DNA of 32,694 nt from contig QYQD01000149.1 of assembly GCA_007280345.1 (NCBI GenBank), forward strand, positions 1 to 32,694. The letters run 5' to 3'. This document shows, piece by piece, positions 25,301 to 32,694 of the stretch. Every line of letters begins with the position of its first letter. The first letter of the stretch is position 1. The translations under genes were made by a program, and so were the position numbers. The DNA comes from Deltaproteobacteria bacterium (GTDB taxonomy: Bacteria; Desulfobacterota; QYQD01). Under the pieces are notes generated by a model that searched no databases, was not told the DNA's origin, and worked only from the letters and a program-made list of their open reading frames with translations.

Positions 25301-27319
25301 CAAATGTCCATCCGCCTCCTCGATGCCAGCGAGGTTCCCCTGTTTCCGGTGGAGCTCCTTGGCTTTGAGCAGGGCGTCCTTGGCGTGGTCATACTGCTTG
25401 AGCCCGATATAACAAACCCCCAGGCCGACGTATGAATCGGCATAGTCCGGTTTGAATTTCAGCGACCTTTCCAGAAGGGGAATGGCCTCCTGAAACCGGC
25501 CGAGGGAATAGTAAGCGCCGCTCATCCTGTTGAGCAGTTCGGCGTTGTTCGGATCTTCTTTGACTTTCCGCGCAAAAGCCGCGAGCGCCTTTTCATAACC
25601 AGCTATCGCCTTCTGTTTCTCTCCCACGGCATCCCAGGCTAAGCCGAGCGCGTAGTAGCTCTCCGCAGGATCACCGCCCAGCGAAGCCGCCTTCTCGTAA
25701 AAGCTGATTGCCTTCTGCACCTGCCCGAGGTTCTCATAACAAATGCCCAGATTATGGTACGCTTCGGCGTGACGCGGGTCGGCTGCGATTGCCTTTTGGA
25801 AGTACTGGATCGCCTGGTCGGTTTTTTCAGCCTCCATGTAGATGCTCCCCAGCTCACAAAGCGCATCGACATATTGCGGGTTAAGCTGGACCGCTTTCTC
25901 ATAATAGGGAATCGCCTGCGGAGTTTGGTTCAGGGACCGCAGCGCATAGCCCAGGTTATAGTTCGCCTTGTCATACCGGGGGTTGACGGCCACCGCTTTG
26001 ACAAGGGTCTCGCGGGCTTCGGCGAACTTGCCAAGGGTGATGTAGGCGGAGCCCAGGTTGTTGAGCGCGTCGACATCGTTCGGTTTAAGTGCGGCGGCTT
26101 TTTGATAATAAGGAATCGCTTCCGCGGGACGCCCCGATTCAACGTAGGCGACGCCGAGGTTATAGTAGGCGTCGCCGTAGTTCGGATTGATCTCGATGGC
26201 CTTACGATACCAGGTCACGGCTTCTTCATAGTGTTTTAATCCCAAATGGGCAAGGCCCAGGGAGAAGCAGGCCACGGCGTATTTCGGGTTCTTGCGCAGG
26301 GCCTTTTCAAGATAAGGGATGGCTTCCTGATGACGGTTCATATTGACGAGATCGTGACCCAGGTTCCAGTTCGCAGACACTAACTCGGGGTTGATTTTCA
26401 AAGCCTCCCGAAAGTAGCGGATTGCTTCATCGTATTGCTTGAGAGCGCTGTATGAACAGGCAAGATCGTTGAGGGCCTCGACGTAACGGGGGTCTGCCGC
26501 AATGGCTTTCCGGTAAAAGGGGATCGCTTCTTCGTGTTTTCCTTGTTTGGTGTAGACAACCCCCGCGTTATGATAAGCAAATGCATAGTCCGGTTTGGCT
26601 GCGTTGGCTTTCGCGTAGGCGTCGAGCGCTTCCCGGTAACGTCCGAGCTTGCTGTAGGCATTACCGAGCTCGTTGTAGGCGAGGTGGTAGGACGGGTTGA
26701 TCTCAACGGCTCTCTGAAACGCCTCGATCGCTAGGGGCGTCTTACCGAGATGGTCATAGCAAACCCCCAGGTTATAAGAGGACCGGAAGTCGGCCGTGTC
26801 CGCCTCCAATGCTTTGAGGTAATGGGTGACAGCCTTTTCGTACTGTTGCCGATGCAGGGCTTCGTTGCCCAGGGCGGCCGGGTCGCCGGTCTTGGCGGTT
26901 GCGGAAGCTCCGCCCTGAATCAGACTCAGCGCGTTCCGCTGTTTTGCTTCGATCTGCCGGATCAGCTCCCGCACGGTTTCCGCGTCCGCTGCCGTGGGGG
27001 CCAGCTGCAGGTAGCGGTTGAAGGATTGGATAGCTGCCTTGAACTCTCCGGCGGCGTTTTGCGCGACCCCAAGGTAGTAGTAGACTTCGGGCCACTCTGG
27101 GGAGAGGTCGCGCGCCTTTTCAAACTTCCGTAAAGCCAGTTGGAAGCTCACCTCGGAGGAGGCGCTTTCCAAAATGGATTGGCCTTCGGCCAGGAGTTGG
27201 CGGGCCTCCGGCGAGGGTGTCCCGGCGGCAAGCACCAAACCGACGCTGGTGAGCACCAGGAAAATGACGATGATGACAATCGAAGCGGACTTGAGCCTGG
27301 GGGAAAGATATCTTTTCAT
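25286..27319 (-). CDS. Large exported or membrane-anchored TPR protein
   Basis: 677 residues from an ATG preceded by AGGA at six bases; a GTG four codons earlier overlaps the ribosome site and is less likely. An N-terminal hydrophobic segment (about 12-32, ASIVIIVIFLVLTSVGLVLA) is a signal peptide or anchor. Two TPR units, a linker with a Gln/Lys-rich helix, then about 15 further 34-residue TPR units follow, most with the A-Y-x-N-L-G and A-I-P-Y-Y-x-K-A pattern and 'NP/DP' ends. TPR solenoids are protein-binding scaffolds. It is the last gene of a three-gene operon of exported proteins. Partner unknown. Confidence 0.9.
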   Translation of the reverse strand: MKRYLSPRLKSASIVIIVIFLVLTSVGLVLAAGTPSPEARQLLAEGQSILESASSEVSFQLALRKFEKARDLSPEWPEVYYYLGVAQNAAGEFKAAIQSFNRYLQLAPTAADAETVRELIRQIEAKQRNALSLIQGGASATAKTGDPAALGNEALHRQQYEKAVTHYLKALEADTADFRSSYNLGVCYDHLGKTPLAIEAFQRAVEINPSYHLAYNELGNAYSKLGRYREALDAYAKANAAKPDYAFAYHNAGVVYTKQGKHEEAIPFYRKAIAADPRYVEALNDLACSYSALKQYDEAIRYFREALKINPELVSANWNLGHDLVNMNRHQEAIPYLEKALRKNPKYAVACFSLGLAHLGLKHYEEAVTWYRKAIEINPNYGDAYYNLGVAYVESGRPAEAIPYYQKAAALKPNDVDALNNLGSAYITLGKFAEARETLVKAVAVNPRYDKANYNLGYALRSLNQTPQAIPYYEKAVQLNPQYVDALCELGSIYMEAEKTDQAIQYFQKAIAADPRHAEAYHNLGICYENLGQVQKAISFYEKAASLGGDPAESYYALGLAWDAVGEKQKAIAGYEKALAAFARKVKEDPNNAELLNRMSGAYYSLGRFQEAIPLLERSLKFKPDYADSYVGLGVCYIGLKQYDHAKDALLKAKELHRKQGNLAGIEEADGHLKKIP

Positions 27320-27337
27320 TGGAATCCTCACAAATAG

Positions 27338-28294
27338 TTATTTTGCCGACCCCGACAGGGGGAGGGCGCGGAACGCGTCGATCCCCTCGACCTTAACCAC
27401 GGCCAGTGAATTCCTGAGGAAGACGTACAAAGCGCCACCCGCGATTCGGATCGATACGTTGGGAGCTTTGATGAACTCCACCTTACCGTTCGGACCAGCA
27501 TAGCCGACGCCGGAGGGAGTCGCATAGAACAACCCGTGGGCGCGGGAAAAAGCAAGCCCGGTGATTTCCTCGCGGGGGTGAAGGAACATGGGTTCCAGGG
27601 CATCTCTGCCTGCCGTCACCTTGAAGACAAGTCGTCCTGTCGCGATGACCGTCTCGTCCCCGTCGCCCGCCACTGCCGACACCTTCTCGGTGGACACGTA
27701 GATCTTCCGGATCGTACGAACAACCATTCTGGCATCGCGGCCTGGAACAGCCGGCTCCGGGCGCACTAGGTGGACTTCTTCCTTCCCGCTTTCCCTCCCT
27801 GTCCCAGAAAGGTAAAGGGCACCTTTTTCCCCCGCGGAGAGCCGGCAATCGTTGACGGGAAGGAGGAATATCGGTTGGACAGAGACCGTGGCCACCTTGC
27901 CGTCCGCCGCTGATAAACCAACCGCGGGGACGAATCCAAGGTCGGTCCGTCCAGAGATAAGGAGCGCGCCACCGGTCAAAACGGCGATATCGGTAAATGT
28001 CCTGTCCGTGCGGAAGAGGTAACCCCTGGAAAAATTGATCACGGTGTCGCCGTCGTGGCCGAACCAGACAACATCGCCCGGCCCCACGGCAAATGCCACG
28101 TCGGTCCACGCCATTTTTCCGCGAGATTTTTCGTCCGGCGGCGGGACGATGAGGCGAACAGTGATGTGGGAACTGGCCGGGAGCGCAATCGAGAAATCCT
28201 GAAGGAAACCCGCGTCAGCGGGAGGAGCCCCCGCTGACACCGAGACAGCGGTGAGCAGAAGGACGGTTACGACAAGAGGGGCGCTTATCTTCAT
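27338..28294 (-). CDS. Exported protein of unknown function, beta-rich
   Basis: 318 residues with a clear signal peptide (KISAPLVVTVLLLTAVSVSAGAPPADA). The mature part is rich in short beta strands with GD/GDG turns and repeated hydrophobic-polar alternation (for example GDVVWFGHDGDTVINFSRGYLFR, and GGALLISG, GALYLSG, GGALYVFLRN), which would fit a beta-propeller-like fold; I cannot identify the family. It starts three bases after the upstream gene and ends 18 bases before the TPR gene. The three proteins are probably made and exported together. Confidence 0.8.
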   Translation of the reverse strand: MKISAPLVVTVLLLTAVSVSAGAPPADAGFLQDFSIALPASSHITVRLIVPPPDEKSRGKMAWTDVAFAVGPGDVVWFGHDGDTVINFSRGYLFRTDRTFTDIAVLTGGALLISGRTDLGFVPAVGLSAADGKVATVSVQPIFLLPVNDCRLSAGEKGALYLSGTGRESGKEEVHLVRPEPAVPGRDARMVVRTIRKIYVSTEKVSAVAGDGDETVIATGRLVFKVTAGRDALEPMFLHPREEITGLAFSRAHGLFYATPSGVGYAGPNGKVEFIKAPNVSIRIAGGALYVFLRNSLAVVKVEGIDAFRALPLSGSAK

Positions 28295-28297
28295 CGG

Positions 28298-29626
28298 CTA
28301 TAACCCTATCCACTCGAAAACGCACCTCTGGCCCGTCGTCGCATCGCGCTTCATATCATCCCAAGACTGGTCGACGCCGCCGGGCGGAAGCGTCCCAGGA
28401 ACTACCTTTTCTATTTCCGTCACGAACCTGTCCCATGATTTCCGGAAGACGGCGGTGTAGACTTCTCCCACGCCCTGGGCCGTTCCAACACTAAAGGCAG
28501 CACCAGGGATCTTGCCCAGCAACCAGTTGATGGCCGGGGGAGCGGCTGCTTCCTTGTTGCCCTGGGCAAAGGCCATCGCAACACCGCCGACAGCGTAAGC
28601 GTCCCCGAACGAGACCGCCCGTTCCCCCAGGTTATTAACCACGTACTCTTCCGCTCCCTGCTCGATCGCGGTCCCGATCCCGTAGCTTAGCGACGCCTGG
28701 GTCATGTCGAGCATGAGAAGATCGCGGCCGTTTGTCCCTGTCCGCGTCACATCCTCGCGTGCCTGGACGATCCTGTCAAACGTACCGTCCACCGAGCCGG
28801 ATCCCTCGCAGTGCATCCGTAGCCGCAGCGCCTCCCTGTCTTCCGCGGTCAGTCCGGGGACCCCGATCGCCCGTTTCCACAAGCTGTTCCTCTTCTTTTC
28901 CAGTTCCCTGAGTTCCGCCGCTTCGGCGGGACTCAGGGAATGTTTTCGCATCAATTCGTCAATTCGCACCTGCCACTTCCGGGCCAACTTCCACTCCTCT
29001 TCCGTGGTCGCGTTTGATTTCCTCAACAGCGTGGGAATGGTGCCATTCCCGATATAGACGCCGTCCGCAGGCCCCTGCCCCGCTAAGGGAAGTTGTGCTC
29101 CGGCTCCGTCGGCCGGTCTGTTTCCTAGGAGACTGAGCGCTCCGGCCTGGGCGGTGGCGAACGCCTCATCACGCCGCTTCTGCTCGGCAATGCGCCGTTC
29201 CTTCTCCTCCTCATCCCACTTTCTCTGCAGCGCCTCCCTCTGCGCCTCGCCCGACGGTCCGGGATCTGCTTGGAGCCCCCTCATTAGGGCGTTGAGGAAA
29301 GACGACACCACCGTGGCCGCCAATTGCTGTTCAAAAGAGCCGCCGGAAGGCGCGGAACCGGTATCGGAGTCGCACTCGCACCGGGTCTCTGACAATCTGA
29401 AATCGTAACGGTATACCGGGTCGGAACGCATTGCGTCAAGGGCGGCCTGGCACTGTTCCATCGTTGCAAAGTTCCCACCGCGCTGCGGTAGCCTGATTCC
29501 CGACGCTCTATAATACGTTCTCCGGAAATCTTCCGAATATACCGCCCAGCAGCCGGACCAGGCCGGCCCGGAAGCGAAAACGAGGAATAGAATCATCACC
29601 AGGAACATGAATTTTATACGAATCAT
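28298..29626 (-). CDS. Exported protein of unknown function with coiled-coil region
   Basis: 442 residues. A signal peptide spans about 1-24 (FMFLVMILFLVFASGPAWSG). The N-terminal mature part has four cysteines (GCWAVYS, MEQCQAALDAM, TRCECD). A charged helix at about 125-155 (EALQRKWDEEEKERRIAEQKRRDEA) and another at about 205-255 are likely coiled coils. The C-terminal third is Ala/Gly-rich with several amphipathic helices. No family recognised. It heads the operon, with GGGG about 14 bases before its ATG. The genes of this operon look more GC-rich than those on either side, hinting at a separate origin. Confidence 0.8.
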   Translation of the reverse strand: MIRIKFMFLVMILFLVFASGPAWSGCWAVYSEDFRRTYYRASGIRLPQRGGNFATMEQCQAALDAMRSDPVYRYDFRLSETRCECDSDTGSAPSGGSFEQQLAATVVSSFLNALMRGLQADPGPSGEAQREALQRKWDEEEKERRIAEQKRRDEAFATAQAGALSLLGNRPADGAGAQLPLAGQGPADGVYIGNGTIPTLLRKSNATTEEEWKLARKWQVRIDELMRKHSLSPAEAAELRELEKKRNSLWKRAIGVPGLTAEDREALRLRMHCEGSGSVDGTFDRIVQAREDVTRTGTNGRDLLMLDMTQASLSYGIGTAIEQGAEEYVVNNLGERAVSFGDAYAVGGVAMAFAQGNKEAAAPPAINWLLGKIPGAAFSVGTAQGVGEVYTAVFRKSWDRFVTEIEKVVPGTLPPGGVDQSWDDMKRDATTGQRCVFEWIGL

Positions 29627-30061
29627 CGAGTGGAATACCCCTTTCGTGACACCCCGTGTCTTCCGGATGTCCGGATTTTTTCCTATTATGGGAAGCTTGT
29701 TTGATAAGTTTATGTTTTTTGGAAGTACTCAGGTTATCAGGTTCGCAGTCCGGGATTGGGTACATTGCGCTTTTTATCTGGGGTTAATGTGCCGGTTACG
29801 TGCCTAATACATTTAAACCGTTCACTCTTTACCGCTCGTTAACCTTGAACCGTTAACCTTGGAACTTTGAACCTGAGTAGTCACCGTTTTTTACGTTTTT
29901 TATGAATCATTATAGGGACGATATCGCTTTGTGGGGCGTTGACGGGAGGTTGTTTCTTCCGTTGCATAACACCCATCCGCCTTCTATCCAATCGCTTGTG
30001 CAATACTGAGGGAGTTTACTCCTTTTACACTCTTTTCCAAATCAAAAGAAAAGCAATGTAA
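29627..30061. other. Gene-free stretch upstream of the exported-protein operon
   Basis: I see no supported gene. A small hairpin CCGG-ATGT-CCGG followed by ATTTTTT lies near 29667-29684 (plus strand). The stretch includes the heptamer array listed separately and grades into the intron fragment at about 30062. Short open frames here have no family-like sequence. Confidence 0.6.
29815..29872. repeat. Degenerate heptamer array
   Basis: Five good 7-base units (GTTAACC, TTGAACC, GTTAACC, TTGGAAC, TTTGAAC) run from 29838 to 29872, with weaker units to the left. The core AACC differs from the GCT-led arrays near the riboflavin genes. Confidence 0.65.
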
Positions 30062-30232
30062 GAAACAACGTTCCTCTTGCTCCCTCTCTGTACGTCGCCC
30101 CGCACTTTTGGATTAGACTTCCTTCAGACCCCACCTCACGATGACGCCCTTGTCCTTCTACTAGCCTTCGGCTCCGCTAAAACCTGGCTCGGGGACTTTC
30201 ACCCTGATAGTCCTATGCCATGCCCAGCACAC
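30062..30232 (-). mobile_element. 5' fragment of a group II intron (domain I)
   Basis: Read on the minus strand, the sequence starts GTGTGCTGGGCATGGC at 30232 (the GUGYG 5' splice motif), then has GGGTGAAAGTCCCC (30204 to 30191), AAGGGCGTCATCGTGAGG, TCTGAAGGAAGTC (30128 to 30116) and CGACGTACAGAG, in the order found in domain I of bacterial group II introns. No open frame for the maturase follows, and the similarity fades after about 170 bases, so it is a truncated copy. A plus-strand open frame here (LDFLQTPPHDDAL...) is only the antisense of this RNA. Recognised from memory of intron sequences. Confidence 0.7.
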
Positions 30233-30236
30233 GCTG

Positions 30237-30293
30237 CGGTTAACCAGCGCGCGGTTAGCGTGTCCGGTTGAACCGCTGGTTAGCCGTTTTTTT
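30237..30293. repeat. attC-like or terminator-like hairpin at the 3' end of the TIR-like gene
   Basis: CGGTTAACCAGCG (30237-30249) pairs with CGCTGGTTAGCCG (30274-30286) over 13 positions with one G-T pair and a 24-base loop; seven T follow on the plus strand. On the minus strand it reads GGCTAAC-CAGCG ... CGCTG-GTTAACC, with the stop codon of the TIR-like gene inside GGCTAAC, and it ends five bases before the group II intron start. Group IIC introns insert next to such hairpins (terminators or integron attC sites). At 48 bases, without the usual unpaired spacer, it is an imperfect attC. Confidence 0.5.
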
Positions 30294-31236
30294 CTCGGAA
30301 ACCGTGCTGCCTCTCCCCCTTCAGCCGGAACACCGCTTCAATGTTTCCTTTAATTATTGTCTCGAGGCGTTGGAAGCATTCCCTATATGCCGCAATACCT
30401 CGGCCATAGGGGTCTGCAACGTCGCCGGAGGAGCCGAAAAACGCAGAAGAGAGATGCGCTTTGCCCCGAAACTGCGCGGGTATCCCCGAAAGAAGTTTTT
30501 CGTCCATTGGCAGAATCACATCAGCACGCGCAAGTAACGGGAAAGTCGCCCGGACTGTCCTGTGCTTGGCAGCATCGAGGCCGAGGCGCTCCTTGATCAC
30601 CTGCTGCGCTTCTGGAGTTATAAAGGCTTTCGTTTGCTCGATAAGCCCCGCAGACATGGGGACGATAGTGCGATCCTGCCCACCGAGATGCTGCCTTGTG
30701 ATCACGTTAGCCATGGCGCATCGACAGGTTCCTCCCGTACTTACATAGAGAACAAGGACATCGTCCTTTTCTATTCTGACGTCGAAATTGTCCGTAAGAC
30801 TTGAGAATACAAACTCACTCAGGAATCGAGGAATATCCTGCTCAAGCTGTTCATACCCATCGGAGTTATCTTCATAAATGAGACAACGATAGACGCGAAG
30901 GTCAAACGGGATGTCCGCCTCACGTTGTGTGAGGATGATCACGTTCTTCCTCAGGGCATGGGCAAGCCCTAGTTCGTACATTACGTTGGGATTCCGTCCA
31001 GTAATATCAGCTATGATCACGTTGCTTTCAGTAACACCCCGCCAGATATCCGCGAGAATGTTGCTTCCATATAGGTCGTCCGCCCGAATAGCCTTCATTC
31101 CGAAACGCTCGACAATCCTTTTGACGTGCTTTTGCCATATTCTGTCTGACCAAGACTCACCAAACGGCATTAATACGAAGCACTGGTCCTCCTTGACCGT
31201 CACGGGTTGCACCTCTTGATTGCCTTGGACGATCAC
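30280..31236 (-). CDS. Fusion of a TIR-like/deoxyribosyltransferase-like domain with an inactive LMW protein tyrosine phosphatase
   Basis: 318 residues from a GTG with AAAGGAG ten bases upstream; an ATG 14 codons earlier (31278) is possible but lies five bases from a TATAAT. Residues 18-121 (CFVLMPFGESW, RADDLYGSNILADIW, ESNVIIADITGRNPNVMYELGLAHALRKNVIILT) match the TIR-like / nucleoside 2-deoxyribosyltransferase superfamily, with E88 of YELG as the probable catalytic Glu; such domains cleave N-glycosidic bonds and many serve phage defence. Residues 160-305 are a LMW-PTP: P-loop VLYVSTGGTCRCAMA, SAG strand, ADVILPMDE, and DPYG with D275. The nucleophilic Cys is Ser166 (codon AGT at 30739-30741); Arg172 is kept. 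Confidence 0.8.
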   Translation of the reverse strand: MIVQGNQEVQPVTVKEDQCFVLMPFGESWSDRIWQKHVKRIVERFGMKAIRADDLYGSNILADIWRGVTESNVIIADITGRNPNVMYELGLAHALRKNVIILTQREADIPFDLRVYRCLIYEDNSDGYEQLEQDIPRFLSEFVFSSLTDNFDVRIEKDDVLVLYVSTGGTCRCAMANVITRQHLGGQDRTIVPMSAGLIEQTKAFITPEAQQVIKERLGLDAAKHRTVRATFPLLARADVILPMDEKLLSGIPAQFRGKAHLSSAFFGSSGDVADPYGRGIAAYRECFQRLETIIKGNIEAVFRLKGERQHGFREKNG

Positions 31237-31269
31237 TTCTGCCCTGCTCCTTTCACGTGCAGTTTGAAC

Positions 31270-31289
31270 GGCTAACATTATATATTATA
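31270..31289 (-). promoter_or_regulatory. -10 box and integron-like core site before the TIR-like gene
   Basis: On the minus strand TATAAT (31289 to 31284) is followed by GTTAGCC (31276 to 31270), which fits the integron core GTTRRRY and is the exact complement of GGCTAAC at the gene's 3' end. The predicted transcript start falls at the core site, 40 bases before the GTG start. No good -35 is seen. Confidence 0.4.
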
Positions 31290-31659
31290 TCGACTCTATT
31301 TTTTTTCATCGGGATCTGCATGTGAAGATAATCATATAAGAATTTGCTGAATAAGACAATAAGATAACATCTATTTAAATATTCGGTGGATAGGGTTGAT
31401 AGGACAAAAAACAACATCGGCTTCTCAATCGAGAAAAGTCTACTTTTTGTTGAAAATATCAATATTATGTCGGCTCGACATAAGTACGGCAATTTATTAT
31501 CTGGAAGCGCAGTGGCCTGCGCCCGGTCCCTTATGTAGATTATTTTAATGTCATTTTATTGTACTATACAGAGTATGGTGTTATTGTGGATTAAAGCATG
31601 CATAATATTCGATGCCTTGTAATCGGCATGCTCAGGCGATCATATAGATAGAGATAATC
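31290..31659. other. AT-rich gap between the TIR-like gene and the YdjM-like gene
   Basis: No gene supported. It is clearly more AT-rich than its surroundings. A perfect 6-bp hairpin GCGCAG-TGGC-CTGCGC lies at 31507-31522, without a T-tract. The divergent promoters of the two flanking genes presumably lie here. Confidence 0.55.
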
Positions 31660-32205
31660 ATGCCTACCATGATTTCACATACGGTTGTTGCGGTTGCGGC
31701 TGGAAAGGCATTCGCACCAACAGATGTCCCCGATCATTTCTGGTTACTTTCAATAGCCTGTTCGCTTATTCCTGATGCCGACGTTATTGGATTTCCCTTT
31801 GGTGTCCCCTACAACCATTTTTTCGGGCACAGAGGTTTTTTCCATTCACCGTTTTTTAGTTTATTATTGAGCATCTTCATCGTTAGTGTCTTCTTCCCTG
31901 GCGTAGGGATATTTTCTAAACAATGGTTCTTCTATTTTGTTTTCTTTTTCCTGTTATCAGCCAGTCACGGCGTCCTGGACGCTTTCACTAACGGTGGTCT
32001 GGGGGTTGCCCTATTATCGCCTTTCGATAATACGAGATATTTTTTCCCATGGACACCGATCACGGTCTCCCCAATTGGTATAAAAGCCTTCTTCAGTAAA
32101 TGGGGCCTGGCAGTCATTAGAAGTGAGCTGTTATGGATTTGGCTGCCTTCATTGTTAACCGTTATTATTTCAAAGCTCATTCGTGCCGGGGCAGCAAGGT
32201 ATTAG
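31660..32205 (+). CDS. YdjM/DUF457-like membrane-bound metal-dependent hydrolase
   Basis: 181 residues. Motifs of the family are PDADVIGF after a hydrophobic segment, HRGFFHSPFF and SASHGVLDAFTNGG, with His and Asp residues that bind metal at the membrane face; four or so hydrophobic segments follow (FFSLLLSIFIVSVFFPG, FFYFVFFFLLSASHG, and the C-terminal LLWIWLPSLLTVII). In E. coli YdjM is LexA-regulated; no LexA box was found here. Substrate unknown. The ATG has only a weak ribosome site (AGAGAT). It stands alone between the TIR-like gene and glnS. Confidence 0.85.
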   Translation: MPTMISHTVVAVAAGKAFAPTDVPDHFWLLSIACSLIPDADVIGFPFGVPYNHFFGHRGFFHSPFFSLLLSIFIVSVFFPGVGIFSKQWFFYFVFFFLLSASHGVLDAFTNGGLGVALLSPFDNTRYFFPWTPITVSPIGIKAFFSKWGLAVIRSELLWIWLPSLLTVIISKLIRAGAARY

Positions 32206-32389
32206 ACCGTGTTATAAGGCGGTACATATCTCGTGTGTGAGTGATCCAACCAAGGGTATGATGTCTGCTATTCAGCGAAGCAATTGAAATAACCAAAAAA
32301 TTAGGATATAGAAAGCATACCTACAACGCATCTCGATAACTGGAACTAACCTCAAGATGTTATGTTTTTTATAGAAGGGACCCGTAAAC

Positions 32390-32694
32390 ATGACCACTAT
32401 TGATGCCAAGCCTACACCCAACTTTATCCGTAATATCATCGAAGAAGACCTGAAGGCCAACAAGAACCAGGGCCGGGTCATCACCCGATTCCCACCGGAG
32501 CCGAACGGCTATCTGCATATCGGGCATGCCAAATCTATCTGCCTCAATTTCGGTCTGGCCGCCGAATACAAAGGCCTTTGCAATCTGCGCTTCGATGACA
32601 CCAATCCCGCCAAGGAGGAAGTCGAATACGTAGAATCGATCAAGGCAGACGTCCGGTGGCTGGGGTTTGATTGGGCTGACCGGCTGTTCTACGC
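32390..32694 (+). CDS. glnS: Glutaminyl-tRNA synthetase, N-terminal part (cut by window edge)
   Basis: The first 101 residues are present. [23 protein letters not shown] contains the HIGH motif, followed by [30 protein letters not shown], diagnostic for GlnRS. It charges tRNA-Gln directly. The ATG has AAGGGA nine bases upstream. The gene continues beyond the right edge. With gltX in the same window this suggests direct glutaminylation instead of, or beside, the amidotransferase route. Confidence 0.95.
   Translation, partial: MTTIDAKPTPNFIRNIIEEDLKANKNQGRVITRFPPEPNGYLHIGHAKSICLNFGLAAEYKGLCNLRFDDTNPAKEEVEYVESIKADVRWLGFDWADRLFY

Noticed and set aside
29667-29684. Terminator on the plus strand (CCGG-ATGT-CCGG then T6)
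   Set aside because: The stem is only 4 bp and no plus-strand gene ends nearby.
29508-29807. Short open frames on both strands upstream of the exported-protein operon
   Set aside because: They overlap the start of the 442-residue gene or repeats, and show no family-like sequence or ribosome site.
30077-30271. Plus-strand open frame of 64 codons (LDFLQTPPHDDAL)
   Set aside because: It is the antisense of group II intron domain I; no ribosome site, and the conserved blocks fit the RNA on the other strand.
31253-31492. Minus-strand open frame of 79 codons
   Set aside because: AT-rich, no family-like sequence, overlaps the promoter and start of the TIR-like gene.

Overview
The window looks like a chromosomal segment of an anaerobic deltaproteobacterial-type (Desulfobacterota-like) bacterium. 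The reasons are gene order and protein type: a long minus-strand run of riboflavin, one-carbon and fatty-acid genes, an EtfA with a fused ferredoxin domain, and intergenic heptamer arrays of a kind I associate with that group. The lineage is inferred from these features, not from a search.

Region 1 (1-15,823) is almost entirely minus strand. In transcription order from the right it reads yceD-like (DUF177), rpmF, plsX, fabH, acyl-CoA dehydrogenase, etfB, etfA (with ferredoxin domain), fabG, acpP, fabF, rpiB. A repeat-filled gap follows, then glyA, dCMP deaminase, nrdR, ribD, ribE, ribBA, ribH and nusB. A clear sigma70-type promoter (TTGACA-16-TATATT) sits upstream of yceD. The usual fabD between fabH and fabG is missing; an acyl-CoA dehydrogenase/ETF module stands in its place. 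Together these genes make membrane lipid precursors, flavins, serine/glycine one-carbon units and dUMP.

Region 2 (15,824-23,208) holds gltX, a MEMO-like gene with a terminator, a divergent tldD/tldE pair (two-subunit peptidase), prmA, and an exported D,D-carboxypeptidase with a lysine-rich linker.

Region 3 (23,209-30,280) is accessory. It has a palindromic repeat element, a relic of a group II intron reverse transcriptase, a ferritin-like protein with a membrane-anchored partner, a minus-strand operon of three exported proteins (unknown, unknown, large TPR protein), heptamer arrays and a 5' fragment of a group II intron.

Region 4 (30,280-32,694) holds the most unusual gene. An N-terminal TIR-like/nucleoside-deoxyribosyltransferase-like domain is fused to a low-molecular-weight tyrosine-phosphatase domain whose catalytic Cys is replaced by Ser. 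The gene is bounded by matching 7-base core sites like an integron cassette, and a hairpin followed by the group II intron fragment sits at its 3' end. A YdjM-like membrane protein and the start of glnS (cut by the window edge) complete the window. No tRNA, rRNA or CRISPR array was seen.
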